Source of the DNA: Prosapia bicincta
Lineage: Eukaryota; Arthropoda; Insecta; Hemiptera; Cercopidae
DNA: 64,000 nucleotides
Assembly (NCBI GenBank): GCA_036971475.1
Contig: JBAIZL010000006.1
Span: 98,436,728 to 98,500,727, forward strand
Direction: 5' to 3'
This document shows positions 22,465 through 34,290 of the stretch, in pieces; the stretch's first letter is position 1, and each line of letters starts with the position of its first letter. The translations under genes were made by a program, and so were the position numbers. Under the pieces are notes generated by a model that saw only the letters and a program-made list of their open reading frames with translations, was not told where the DNA came from and made no database searches.

Positions 22465-25400
22465 AATTTCTTTGCTAGTATGAAATTCGAGGTCAATAGA
22501 ATATGTTTTACAGATTTAATGGGACAAGAAATCATGTCCCACTGTATGCAAATATTGTTTAGCATAAATAAGGGTTATTAGATAACAATTATTTAAAAGT
22601 GAGAGAAGTTATATGCAATTTCTCAAAAGAACTGATATTTGTGATTATAAGAGTTTTAGCTTTCCACATACCTATTGCATTGTCTTTGTATGTCAATGAG
22701 CATAAATTCTTTTTATAAATATTTGAGGTGTATGCTATCTGCTAGTAAAATGATTTTTGGGACATAAATTAGTTGTATATTAACAAAATTAGCATTAATT
22801 ATTTCTAGGAAAAATCGCTTTTGAACTATATTCTGTAACTTAATTTGAAGTTCAAATTTCCAAAAATTTTACAGCTAGGGTAGGTGAATATAGTTTATAA
22901 AAACTTTGTACATAGCAAATTGAGAATAATATAGTGAGAAGAAAGGTAAAGAATTTATCTTATTATTTTCATCAGGAAGGTCAGGACAACAACAGGCAAA
23001 ATCACTTCAAAAGACAACTTGTATTAAATTCATGGGATACAAGATTGTATGTAAAAATTATCAAAACATTCATGCATGGGCTAAAAAATGTAACATTAAC
23101 CTATGTATATATACCTTGGAAACTTCTCCTAAGATCTGGACAAAATGTAGGTACTTTAAGCAAGTGTTTACATATTATTATATGTTATAATGTCTGTGTA
23201 AGCTAATTGCTAAGTTAAAGATGCTAATCACAGTTTTCCTTTCAATTTTAAAATAATTTAAAATCTGTTGTTTTATAAAAGACAATGTCTGGAAACAGCA
23301 ATGATTGAAAAAAAGTGTATGACAATGTTGCAAATGTAGAAAACCAGATTGTCTAACAGAAGGAATGACTGAACTGTTATTATCTTGCTGAGTGCTGGTA
23401 GTGCAGTTGGTGAAGAAAAAGAGAAGGGTGACGCATTTTTAGAAAGCTATGGTTGTTGACAGTCTGATATTACTAATGACAGAATATCTGCAATTGTCAG
23501 CTCTTAAATAAATGCATGTTATAAATTTCATGTGTAAAAACTGGCCACTTAATGGAACTTGAAATTTAAGTGGACCTCATTACAGTTACAAATATCCATA
23601 GAATTTTGATTTGAAGTGAAGATTTAAAAATGTGAATCGTCCAACTAGTTTTCTCATATCTGTAACGAAAGTCGGATAGCGCACAATCTTCATTACGACC
23701 AATAGGTGTTTATCAAATAATTTGAAATGCAAGTAGTTTTGTTTAATTTTAGGAACCAAAATAGTTACACATATTCCTATAATAGCATAAAATATGTGCT
23801 ATTAACTTTATGTAGATTCCATCCATGTTCCCAAAATATATTATTACTGTTAGAATATGTTTTAATATACCTAAGCCTCGATATTTGTCTTTTAAATTTG
23901 AATCGTTCATGGAAATCAATAACAGTTGAAGGAAATAATGAAGACAAAATTTGTTCAACTTAGATTTTTTTTCTTATTTATTTGTGATCCTAAAATAATA
24001 CAAAGAAAGTAATTTTAAATGTCACAAATCATAAATAGTGGTGAAAACTTGATATATCTCCATAGAAATATAACCTCATTTTAGAAACTTCCAAATGTAA
24101 TTATCACGTTTTTCTCCTGGTTCTTTCCTTGCCATTTTGGGCTCTTCTTACACGTTCTTTATTCGATTATCTTCGTAATCGTTCATGTAATGTGTTGTGA
24201 ATTATCTCGAAACAAAGTTAATTATTTTATAACCTTCAACTAATTATTAACCTCACATTGTCATTACTTTATTATTGAAGGTTATTCAACAAGTGTTTAG
24301 TATGTGGTAAACTTAGTGAAACTTTTATTATTTGTTTAGTGAACATTTGAACTTAATTAATTAAAAGTGTTTAGTAAATACTTCTTCTATTATAGTGGCC
24401 TAAGGCGACGCACTGATTTTGCCTTTTTAAAATTTATCTGTATGGTCCTCCGGTAATTTATTATTGCTATTTATTATTTTCTGCCTTTGTCTCAAACTTA
24501 AGGGCTGAACGCCACAAACAGATTTGTTTAACTCTTTAATATTATTATTACGTGTTTAGATTTTGTTTTTGATTTTTCAATTATACCACAAAATTTCATA
24601 GTGAGCATTACTCACATGTAGAAAAATACTTCAAGCTATTCTTTTGTAGATGATTTTTAAGCAAAATTAGTTTTTCTACACTTTATGCTATTGCATTGTA
24701 GATATTTGTTAATAATGTTTGCCTTGTATGTACAATGTAGGTCTGTACTTTCTTTGGGAGGACGAATCCGGCAGCTTTTATTATACATTCCTTGATTAAA
24801 GAACCATTATTGAGTGTGTTTGAATATTTTAAAAATGGATAGCCTAATATATAGTTAATTAAAGCTCAGCTAGTTGAACAATACAATAAAGCTAAATATT
24901 AAAGAGTGTAATAAGAATCCCACTAAACAGTAGTTTATTAATGGAGACTAGTTTTGGCGACGACTTCATCAGTGATTGGCTAACACTAGAGTGGTTAATG
25001 GACAGCTTATCCTGTATAGCTTATCTCTTAATACCGATTCATTACATTTCAGTAATTTTGGAAACACGCTTTGATGACTATTATGTGAAATTTTCATTGT
25101 TTTAAATTTTACCATCTTGTTTTTCTTTTCAAGCACGAAAATTCTTTATGGTTAGTAGCCTAATATAAGATCCCACTCAATTTAGGACCGGCCTTAGGCG
25201 GATGCGACCCGGCCACTCAAAAATTAAATTAACTAATAAAAAAGCTGGTCTGTGCTTAGATCACTTGGGGAAAGTCGAAAACTTTCTCCCCCACAGAGAG
25301 AGGTTTCATCTTTATTACTCTTAAAATACCAAACATTCCTATTCCTAATTTAAATTTAGAAGAAACCAAGACATCAACATTTTGTATAAACTGATTAAAA

Positions 25401-25689
25401 ACCAGCTACAAAAATTCTCAGGAATGTTCATTTATAGAGTTGAGTAATTTGTAAATTTATATAATATAGACATTTTGTCTCAGAATTTTAAATTTGACAG
25501 TCTTTAGTTAATATAATTATAATAGCTAAATACTGTTAATATTGTAAGATGTTTAATCTTATCTACTTTTTATAGCCTAGTACGTTTACGTAAAATATAG
25601 TCCTGATTATAATCTACCATAACCTAATTCTCAACTTACTGCTAATGTAAAATACAGAAACTAACCTAACCTACAATTCATAAAATCAT
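22462..25689. other. Intergenic, no clear feature
   Basis: Mostly AT-rich and unassigned. Slightly GC-richer scraps near 24390-24520 and 25180-25310 look like old repeats, but no family was recognised. A decayed TCATCAGTGA-type PLE tail may sit near 24955-24980 (minus). Confidence 0.4.
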
Positions 25690-25798
25690 TGAATTTTGTA
25701 GTCCATTACGTTCGGTGAATCTTAATTAATCACTTTAACAATAGTTTATGACTATCCGAACTTTAAATTTAGTAAATTTGTTAAAACTTACCGAGGCA

Positions 25799-25834
25799 GA
25801 ACGTTTTCGATGGCTATGCGACGATCTTCATCAG
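25799..25834 (-). ncRNA. Hammerhead-like motif, PLE family B
   Basis: Minus strand: CTGATGA, A, hairpin GATCG...CCATC (one mismatch), GAA, the palindrome AACGTT, then C. Confidence 0.45.
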
Positions 25835-26193
25835 TGTCTTCTGCTTGAAGATGTTGGGTCAAGCAGTGACGGTTTTAAAGGCAGGTTTTCGATAGTATCA
25901 AAGAGTGTGTGTGATTTGTATTGTGTTTGTTCATTTAATATGTTTGTACTCTGTGTTTTTTTGTGTGTCTGTAAATTTCATATTGTTCTAGTGTTTTGAG
26001 ATGTGGTGTTTTTTTGTTGATGTGTAGGATTTCTAGATACAATGAAGAAACACAAGATAACACGGTTAACACGGTTACAGACACACAAAGTAAATTAACA
26101 AACACAATACAAATCACACATACTCCTTGGTACTATCGAAAACCTGCCTTTAAAACCGTCACCGTTTGTTCCGACATCTGCAAGCAGAAGACA

Positions 26194-26229
26194 CTGATGA
26201 AGATCGTCCCATAGCGATCGAAAACGTTT
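26194..26229 (+). ncRNA. Hammerhead-like motif, PLE family B, best copy
   Basis: CTGATGA at 26194-26200, A at 26201, stem GATCG (26202-26206) with CGATC (26215-26219) around an 8-nt loop, GAA at 26220-26222, the palindrome AACGTT at 26223-26228, then T. This matches the hammerhead core and a minimal stem III, with one extra base before stem II. Confidence 0.55.
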
Positions 26230-26506
26230 TGTCTCAGCAAGTTTTAACAAATTTACAAAATTTATAGTTCGGATAGTCATAAACTATTGTTAGAGTGATT
26301 CATAAAATCAGTTGCTATAAATCTATTTATAAGACGAGATTAGCTGTTAGCATTAAAACCGCCTTTTGTATTAATCTTTCCGGTAAAATTCTTCTATGTG
26401 AGTATTGTTATACACTTTCTTATAAATTCCTAAGCTAAATGATAACCACACATTCTGGCGATTAATTCCCATGTAACGTTTCTTGTATGTTGCTCTATTA
26501 GGTGTA

Positions 26507-26526
26507 TAATAATAATAATAATAATA

Positions 26527-26564
<38 letters not shown>

Positions 26565-26625
26565 AATAATAATAACAATAATAATAATGATAATAACAAT
26601 AATAATAATGATGATGATAATAATA

Positions 26626-26678
<53 letters not shown>

Positions 26679-26765
26679 AATAATAATAATTATTATTATG
26701 ATCATAACAATAATAATAATAGTTGTAGTAATAGTATTAATAATATAAACAATAACAATAATAAC
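26507..26765. repeat. (ATG/ATA)n trinucleotide repeat
   Basis: About 250 bp of ATG and ATA triplets with some interruptions. Frames through it give poly-Ile, poly-Met or Asp/Asn runs and are not genes. Confidence 0.95.
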
Positions 26766-27254
26766 ATTAAATCTAATGTAACCAAATTTGTTCATCAAAT
26801 TCATCAATTAAAAAATGGTTAAATTTGTTTAATGAACCAAAATATATATTGTTCACAAAATATAATATATTGTTATGTATTAAATTTTTTTAACAACTGA
26901 TAAATGTAAAACAGCTGTTTTTAATTTTAAACCAATTATTTTGACGCTAGACTAATATATTTAAAGTTTCATGTTTTAATTGCATGTAAAAAAATGTTTT
27001 TAAGAACAAGCATTTTATAATTAGTTTATTAATGATTTACACATTTTTAATATTTTATTTCGAAAATAGCTAAAGTGGTTTTACAGGAAGAAGGTAAAAA
27101 ATTGAAAATTAAATAATATAAAAGTAAGTTATATTAATAATACTTTTGATTTTAAATCTGGATTATAGTTATAACCTCAAATGTTTTGGAAAATATAAAT
27201 TTAAGGTGTAAATAAACTTTCAAATTATTACTATTAGACCAAAGATTATGGTCT
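26766..27254. other. Intergenic, no feature seen
   Basis: AT-rich sequence between the trinucleotide repeat and the foldback element. Confidence 0.5.
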
Positions 27255-28283
27255 AAATATATTAGTAAAAATATTGTCTTATTGACATGGGTTGAAAAAA
27301 TTTTTTTTTTTAATCGCATTTTAATTTGTAGATACGAATATCAACTTTTTTCTGCGGAAAATACGGAAAAATACTTTTTTCCACATTTTAAATGTTAGTA
27401 TGTAATGACATGTATAAGGTAAACGTGTCTTATTGATATTGTTAATTTTTTTTAAAATTACTCATTTTAATGTGTAGAACACGAGTATTAACTTTTTCTG
27501 AGGAAAATACGAAAAGTTAATTGTTTTGCAATTTTTAATGTTAGTCTGTAATAGCATGTATAGTGTGAACCGGCCGCGCAGTAGCTACAGCGCACTGCAC
27601 TACGTCAAAGTAAATTTATTTTAATACTAAACCAAAAATCTAAATATTTAACTTTTGGTTATAATTTTATACAACATTAGGTCTACTATATACCCACATT
27701 AAAATATACCTATGAAGTATCCAGTCAGGATAGATTTGGTTATAATTTTAATTCAACTTTACTATCTACCTTTATTAAAATATACCTACGAAGTATCCAT
27801 TCAGGATATATTTGGTCGTAGTTTTATACAACATTACTATATACCTACATTGAAATGTACCTATGAAGTATCCAGTCAGGATAGATTTTGTTATAATTTT
27901 ATACAACATTACTATCTACCTATATTAAAATATACCTATGAAGTATCCATTCAGGATATATTTGGTCATAGTTTTATACAACACTACTATATACCTATAT
28001 TAAAATATACCTACAAAGTAACCAGTCAGGGTAGATTTGGTTCTAATTTTATTCAATATTACTATCTACCTATATTAAAATATACCTACAAAGTAACCAG
28101 TCAGGATAGATTTGGTTTTAATTTTATTCAATATTACTATCTACCTATAGTAAATCTTCGTATTTTCCGCGGAAAAAGTAGATATTCGTGTTCTACACAT
28201 AAAACAAGTAATTTAAAAACAAAACAAAACAAAAAAAATTAAAAACTAACGTCAATAAAGACTATATTTTTACAAATATATTT
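27255..28283. mobile_element. Foldback/MITE-like element with internal 75-bp minisatellite
   Basis: The outer ends are imperfect inverted repeats (AAATATATTAGTAAAAATAT at 27255; complement ending 28283). The left arm contains two diverged direct copies of about 130 bp (27290-27425, 27426-27565), each with GTAGA..ACGA.TAT..ACTTTTT and GGAAAATACG. The right arm carries one inverted copy (28147-28270). The tandem 75-bp array lies between the arms. No protein is encoded. The TIR-plus-internal-tandem-repeat layout suggests a non-autonomous transposon; its class is unknown. Confidence 0.6.
27655..28150. repeat. 75-bp minisatellite A, about 6.5 copies
   Basis: Anchors GAAGTATCC/AAAGTAACC recur at 27714, 27790, 27865, 27940, 28015 and 28090 (spacing 76 then 75). 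Units have diverged. Because 75 is a multiple of 3, the + strand stays open with a 25-residue repeat (motifs SIQDIFG, YYLPILKYTY); this frame has no start context or homology and is not called a gene. Confidence 0.9.
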
Positions 28284-28575
28284 GATTATTAATCACTTTA
28301 ACAATAGTTTATGACTATCCGAACTTTAAATTTAGTAAATTTGTTAAAACTTACTGAGACAGAACGTTTTTGATCGCTTGTGTCGATCTTCATCAGTGTC
28401 TTCTGCTTGGAGATGTCAGGTCAAGCGGTGCCGGTTTTAAAGGTAGGTTTTCGATATCTCTAAGCAGAAGACACTAAAGAAGATCGACACATAACGATCG
28501 AAAACGTTCTGTCTCAGTAAGTTTTAACAAATTTACTAAATTTAAATTTCGGATAGTCATAAACTATTGTTTAGA
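28284..28575. mobile_element. PLE family B, collapsed inverted pair
   Basis: The two opposed family B terminal repeats are present almost back to back with the coding part missing: CACTTTAACAATAGTTTATG near 28297 and the complement ending near 28568. Hammerhead-like motifs are decayed: minus 28362-28396 (GAA changed to CAA) and plus 28474-28509 (CTAAAGA core, intact GATCG/CGATC stem, GAA, AACGTT, C). Confidence 0.7.
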
Positions 28576-29487
28576 GTAACCAAACAAATTTCAATAAAAT
28601 CTTATATCAATAAAAATATACATTTTTGTAAAACTTCATAAATGTAGACTACATTTGAAAATGTGGGGTTTAGTCTCTTGATTGTAAACAAAAAACTAAT
28701 AATAACATTCTTGAATTTTGTAGTCCATTACGTTCGGTGAATATTATTAATCACTTATACCTTCTTTTAAAAATACAATATTTTCCATCTGATTCACTTT
28801 AACCAAGCTTATAGTTTTGAAACAGATTTTAAATAGTTCATCCAAAAGTAAAAAGGTTGTCTAAGTTTTAAGACAGAACTGTCTGTTTAAAAGTGCCTTC
28901 TGTTATTACCAGCTGCAGATTTTGAAGTAAATTTAGGAATCCAAAAATTTGGGCCAATATGAAGAATAGGGTTACTGATAAAAAAAAGTGAAATGATACT
29001 TGAAAAGACTGGATTAACCGGTTTTTCCATTTTCCATATACTACTGAAGGTTATATTCCAAACATGAAAACTATTTTGAATGTCATAAATAGTGGTTAAA
29101 ATTGAAATAATAACTTGAATTTTTGAAAGTCTAACTTGAGTTTGAAAACAATTGTATAAACTCATTAATTCCTAATAAAAAGGAGCATTTTTGTTTTTGG
29201 CGCGTATGTACACTGTTTTTGAAGAGTATAATAACAGTTGCGTCAATGTCTTAATAGCTTTTTATCTTTGACCGCCAATGAAATATTTAGGGTATTTTCG
29301 ATTAGTTCTACTTTTCACGAAAACCTCGGACTAACTCGCAATCAGACCGATTAAGAAGGTTCTTGTTTCATGTAAAAACAAAAAGATCAGAGATAATGCA
29401 GTATTTGTCACGAATTAGTTTGAACTTTAACAGGTAGACTACTGGGAAATTCGTTTAAACAAGCGATTTATTTATCTTATTTTTCAG
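28576..29487. other. Upstream region of the SUN gene
   Basis: Contains another PLE family B left-end phrase near 28712-28750. The rest is AT-rich. The TSS and any upstream non-coding exon of the SUN gene should lie here; no promoter element was identified. Confidence 0.4.
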
Positions 29488-29607
29488 TAACAATGTCTGG
29501 CCGCCTCCGAACCCAATGTTCACCTCCCTGTCCTCCCGTGACTCCAGGAGACGAGCAGAGACGGAACTATTTGTGCACACTTATACTTTTTTCAGCTGGA
29601 TCTTTAG
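29488..29607 (+). CDS. SUN-domain protein, first coding exon
   Basis: TTTTCAG ends at 29487; ATG is at 29493 after the short leader TAACA; donor GTAAGC starts at 29608. It encodes MSGRLRTQCSPPCPPVTPGD, then EQRRNYLCTLILFSAGSLG, leaving one base. The last 15 residues are the first half of a membrane span completed by the exon at 42648. In the inferred protein this is a short nucleoplasmic or cytoplasmic tail followed by an inner-nuclear-membrane-type anchor. The AG before the leader suggests a further non-coding exon upstream. Exon assignment depends on phase (1 to 1) and on the continuous hydrophobic segment formed by the join. Confidence 0.75.
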
Positions 29608-30802
29608 GTAAGCATTTAATTTCTTTTATTAAAAATACCCACTAGTGAATTTGTTAGTCATCTTATGAATGCAAAACTTCTTCTCTTGAAGTTGTATTTC
29701 ATTATTGTAATAAATCATTATTAGCGGCTGATTCACAAGGGTTGGCAGAGGATTGTATCTCTCAAGAAAAAACACCTCAATATTAAGATCTAAATGATTA
29801 AGACCTTTTCATTTTATACCATGGAACAAAAATGTTTGTTTTAAACGAACTTAAGCTCTAAAACCTACACTTTTAAATTACCGTGAATATTTCCTAATAT
29901 TTGGGACTTTAGGTTTGGGCAGTGGTCCTCAAACCCATGGCTCCCTTGAAGTAATATATATTTTCTGGCTTCGCCCCTACAGAAAATTGCCCTATATTTT
30001 GTTAATAGTAAAGTTTTAAGCAAATTTTTATCAGTTCATTTTATATGGTATTCATTCAATATAGTAAAACCACCTACCGTTATAGTTTTGAAAAAAAAAA
30101 ATTTTAAACTCTAAAATTAGCCAATAAACATATAGTTTAGAACTGACCTAGGTTTTTGACATGAGTCATCACCAGGAATTTTTCTTGTTATTAAAAAAAA
30201 TCTTTTTACTGGGTAAAAAATAAAGACGGAACAGTAAGCCTAAAAAAAAACTAGTTCAACAATTTTACTACTAACTAAAATATTGTGTATTGTCACAAAT
30301 TGTGTATTTATTCACGACATTTTTAATGTAATAGTTCCAAAGCAGGCCGAGGTGCCTCAGGTAGCCGGGGCGTTCACTTTAGAAACCACCTTGTTTTGAA
30401 AATTTTGACAACACCGATAATTTCATTAATTTGTTCAATGAGTTATTGGACGTGTAAGCGTTTTTAACAACAGCACGAGTCGTTTTTATTCGCTCCTTGT
30501 ATACGCGTGTCCAAAATATCTTGTTACTGTGAGTTTTATAGGGGAAAAACTGTGGTTGGGTAAAACTGCCAGAAAAACAGAAGTCGTGTGAGTATATATG
30601 TTCACCTACTATTATGACGTAACAAACTACAGTTGTGAAGCTAAAGCTATTTTTTTTATTTGAATTAATAATTATAAGATATGATTTGTATGAGTTTAAA
30701 ACTTAATAAATAGGCTATTATTAGAATTTAAATATTTTATTTTTAACGCTTGTAATAAAATCGACCTTTTAGACCTTTTTTAAAATCGACGAACGAGATT
30801 CG
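29608..30802. other. SUN gene intron 1, start
   Basis: AT-rich intron DNA with no recognised element. Confidence 0.5.
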
Positions 30803-31857
30803 TAGGGGGAAAAAATGAATTTCCCGGACTTACATTGGTAGAGGCCTGAAGCCTGGCTAGGATAAAGGCAGCATCGTAGTGGGAAGAAATGAATTTTCCC
30901 GGACATTCATTGGTAGAGGCCTGAAGCCTGGCTAGGATAAAGGCAGCATCGTAGTGGGAAAAAATGAATTTTCCCGGACATTCATTGGTAGAGGCCTGAA
31001 GCCTGGCTAGGATAAAGGCAGCATCGTAGTGGGGAAAAATGAATTTTCCCGGACATTCATTGGTAGAGGCCTGAAGCCTGGCTAGGATAAAGGCAGCATC
31101 GTAGTGGGGAAAAATGAATTTTCCCGGACATTCATTGGTAGAGGCCTGAAGCCTGGCTAGGGTAAAGGCAGCATCGTAGTGGGAAAAAATGAATTTTCCC
31201 GGACATTCATTGGTAGAGGCCTAAAGCCTGGCTAGGGTAAAGGCAGCATCGTAGTGGGGAAAAATGAATTTTCCCGGACATTCATTGGTAGAGGCCTGAA
31301 GCCTGGCTAGGATAAAGGCAGCATCGTAGTGGGAAAAAATGAATTTTCCCGGACATTCATTGGTAGAGGCCTGAAGCCTGGCTAGGGTAAAGGCAGCATC
31401 GTAGTGGGAAAAAATGAATTTTCCCGGACATTCATTGGTAGAGGCCTGAAGCCTGGCTAGGGTAAAGGCAGCATCGTAGTGGGAAAAATGAATTTTCCCG
31501 GACATTCATTGGTAGAGGCCTGAAGCCTGGCTGGGGTAAAGGCAGCATCGTAGTGGGAAAAAATGAATTTTCCCGGACATTCATTGGTAGAGGCCTGAAG
31601 CCTGGCTAGGGTAAAGGCAGCATCGTAGTGGGAAAAAATGAATTTTCCCGCACATTCATTGGTAGAGGCCTGAAGCCTGGCTAGGGTAAAGGCAGCATCG
31701 TAGTGGGAAAAAATGAATTTTCCCGGACATTCATTGGTAGAGGCCTGAAGCCTGGCTAGGGCAAAGGCAGCATCGTAGTGGGAAAAAATGAATTTTCCCG
31801 GACATTCATTGGTAGAGGCCTGAAGCCTGGCTAGGGTAAAGGCAGCATCGTAGTGGG
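30803..31857. repeat. 75-bp minisatellite B, 14 copies
   Basis: The anchor GAGGCCTGAAGCCTGG recurs every 75 bp from 30841 to 31815, one unit being 74 bp (near 31485). Units are nearly identical. Each has two inverted repeats: GGGAAAA...TTTTCCC and AGGC-CTGAA-GCCT. The minus strand is open through the array with a 25-residue repeat (HYDAAFTLARLQASTNECPG), shifted in frame by the 74-bp unit. There is no evidence of translation. Confidence 0.95.
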
Positions 31858-32999
31858 GACGGGTACGATCGACCAATGTTTAGCGAAATAACTGTATAAC
31901 GGCTAGTACAGTTGAATCACTTCGACAAAAATCGCCTCGCGCAGGCATGTGGGGGTGAGGGGTGGGTTTGGCCACGTGCGAGAGGGAGGAGGAAGAGAAA
32001 GTTCTAAGTAGACACGCTACTAGCCTGACTACATACTTTCGGTTGAGTTGAATCATGTATGCACGTCAGGAGAAAGATCCCGGGTACTACCCGGTTGCAC
32101 CATTTCTTAAAGAAACTAAAACCATGTGCACTATAAAGTACACAAAAGAGAACATAAAACCTAAATCAAAAAATAACACCAGCAAATGTTTTTGGAAAGA
32201 TACGTATAGATCCACCACCGGCTGCTGTCACGATCAACTGAAGTGTAGCTCTGAGCTTTTTCCCTAACGCGCATGCGCACTGGCGCCTCACGGCACTGCG
32301 CATCCAACACCCCGATTTTTCACAAAGTGATTCGACTGTACAGCACCCTAATACAGACACGGCGAAGGGCTCGAGACAGACCGGTGATCCGCACCCTCAC
32401 CACTGCAAAACCGATGTAGACGGCTTTCGCCCATGAAGGTCAGGCTTCATCAAGAAACTCAAGAACTATAGTGGTTGGAGTCGCATTAAGTCTTTTCTTG
32501 TATTGGATTTAACTTCCGTTGAATCTGGTTTCTTCCAAAATCTAAATATACGCCGCGAATGCTTTTTTCCGGGTTACTGGTTCTTTTTAGATCAGATGCG
32601 GGCAATTTTGTGTGGGACTTTACTAATGTTTGCCTAACTTACTCGTAGTCGTTAATTTCATCAGGCTATTTCGGCGAACCTATATTAAGTAGTATAAATA
32701 TATTGTAACTACTTTGTGAATCAAAAGCTTAATGTAGTGTTGACGTTACGTTTGAATAGCGGATAAGACGGACGAAGCAAGATGGAGGTCAGTGCTGACA
32801 GCGGCCTGTATAAATTCACGTGTCTTAGCCGCAGACCGTTTAGTTTAATACAGTTAACGATTGTAAAACATTGTCCAGCATCATTTTTTTATTCTATTTT
32901 CTGCTCTTTATTTCAGTATTAAATATCAGAGAGCTCTTTCGACCATTCATAATTATAAATAATAGATATGGCTAAGCACGCAAGAAATACTTACTTACT
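31858..32999. other. SUN intron 1, GC-richer unclassified block
   Basis: 31900-32450 is GC-richer than its surroundings (for example GGGGGTGAGGGGTGGG near 31950 and a GCGC-rich stretch near 32270-32310) and may be old transposon or regulatory DNA. No domain, TIR or known RNA was recognised. A short ATG frame at about 32782 has a good start context but no support. Confidence 0.35.
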
Positions 33000-33770
33000 A
33001 GCCAACGCGCACCCTTGGCAGTTGAGCCATTTGGCGACGCGCTGACCAGTAGAGACGGGCCTCCCTGAAGATGGGACTGCAGTAATCCTGGGCCCGGTCC
33101 AGGGCTGTGCAAGCATTAAGGAGTTCGGCATCCATAAGTTCACCACCACACCGGGGTTGGTAGCACGTGGAGGTGCGCAGCAAGGTAATCATAACCGGTC
33201 TTCAATCTGAAAGCTGCAACGCTGACAGCTTGGGGCAAGTTTTGATCAATTGGTCTACCCGTCACAAGACTTTCCCACCGTTTTCCTGCTGAGAGCTCCC
33301 TCAATCGACCGTGATTCCATTTGTTAGTGGACGTCTTCATTAGGGACCTGGAGGAATGTAGTGAACTCAGATGCTCGGGAGAGGCTTGTTCCCTGCTTGG
33401 CTAGTTGATCAGCCTTTTCATTGCCAGTGATGTTTACATGGTTCGGGTTCCACTGGAAATTAAGTAACCACCCGGCATTTATGAGAGCTTTTAGTTTTCT
33501 TCTACACTCTATGGTTCTACTACAATGAGTTCCCACAGAGATTCATAATGGCGGTCTTAGAGTCAACAAGGAAAACGGCCTTACCCGGAGCAGTCAGGTT
33601 CTCAAGTTCTATTGCTGCAGTATATATGGCAGCTACCTCACCGTCATAGTTGCTAAGGTGGGCCCCAACAGCAGAAAATCCCTCAAAATATATCCAGGTA
33701 TGGATGATCCATCTGTGTAAATTTGGAGCCAAGAAATACAAACAGTGTATTAAGACCATTATTTAAACTA
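33000..33770 (-). pseudogene. LINE relic: RNase H and C-terminal zinc region
   Basis: Minus-strand segments in shifting frames read, in order: a DGEVAAIYTAAIELENL region with VDSKTAIMNL (33660-33540); then WNPNHVNITGNEKADQLAKQ (about 33450-33390), the classical RNase H end; then LPQAVSVAAFRLKTGYDYLA (33240-33180); and a degenerate cysteine region ending ARRQMAQLPRV (to 33000). This is the order in RNase H-bearing LINEs (I/R1/Jockey-like groups). Several frameshifts mean it is dead. The LINE 5' part is not recognisable. Confidence 0.75.
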
Positions 33771-34131
33771 AAATCACGAACACGGGACCGCACGAATTCA
33801 CGCATAACACACGATCAACGGTGTGATGTTACCGGTTACTGTACATGATCTACTGAAGTAACTCAGGAACTGAGATCGCAGAAGGCGAGAAAACCATTGG
33901 AGGAGCAGTAGATGTGGAGGAGGCCACAGTAATTCCGCGGTGTTGTCAAATTTCATCTATTTGTTAGGCGCAGAATTAGTCTCTCATTGTATGCTAATGT
34001 TTTACTTCTTAAATATCTTTCTTCCTAATTTATGCGTGTCGGCCGTTGTTATTTGGTCAGATTCTTCTAGGAGTTTGGTTTGGTTTTGGTTTTGTATTTT
34101 CAAAGCTTTGTAACGTTTTTTATATTACAGC
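33771..34131. other. SUN intron 1, no clear feature
   Basis: Probably further decayed LINE sequence at its left, but not readable. Confidence 0.35.
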
Positions 34132-34290
34132 CAAACCTCGATCTCCGTAAATGAAAAATAGTAAATAGTTCCAATGGTCGCCACGGGAGATCGGCACTCT
34201 TCAGCGGACCTATATTAAACAGCTGATCGTGATAAACTTGTATTTTCCGGCACCTTTATAAATTAATATAACCAAGTTAGGAAAAACAGC
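34132..34290 (+). mobile_element. Pogo/Tigger-like terminus, partial
   Basis: TA-CAGCCAAACCTCGATCTCCG resembles the CAGTnnAACCTCGATnnTCCG ends of Tigger-type elements. No right end or transposase was located. Confidence 0.35.

Larger units (their letters stand above)
25690..26300 (-). mobile_element. Penelope-like element remnant, family B copy 1
   Basis: Opposed terminal repeats (about 25738-25890 and 26130-26290) are imperfect reverse complements, each with a hammerhead-like motif. Between them the minus strand (26117-25935) reads LEILHINKKTPHLKTLEQYE, the C-terminal GIY-YIG tail seen in PLE proteins (ILHxxKKGPxLxxLEQYEIY). The left end begins with the phrase TTTTGTAGTCCATTACGTTC shared with copies at 28.71 and 38.69 kb. 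The RT is absent. Confidence 0.75.

Noticed and set aside
22934..23206. 90-codon plus frame
   Set aside because: No motif, start context or splice support in AT-rich intergenic DNA.
24955..24980. Hammerhead-like motif on the minus strand (CTGATGAAGTCG)
   Set aside because: The GAA position reads CAA, and stem II does not form.
26430..26822. Poly-Ile, poly-Met and Asp/Asn frames
   Set aside because: Trinucleotide microsatellite.
31221..31876. 25-residue repeat protein on the minus strand
   Set aside because: Follows from a 75-bp unit being a multiple of 3; frame breaks at the 74-bp unit and no homology is seen.
32782..32925. Short ATG frame after CAAG with GC-rich upstream sequence, as a possible alternative first exon
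   Set aside because: About 46 codons with no similarity and no donor in a useful phase.
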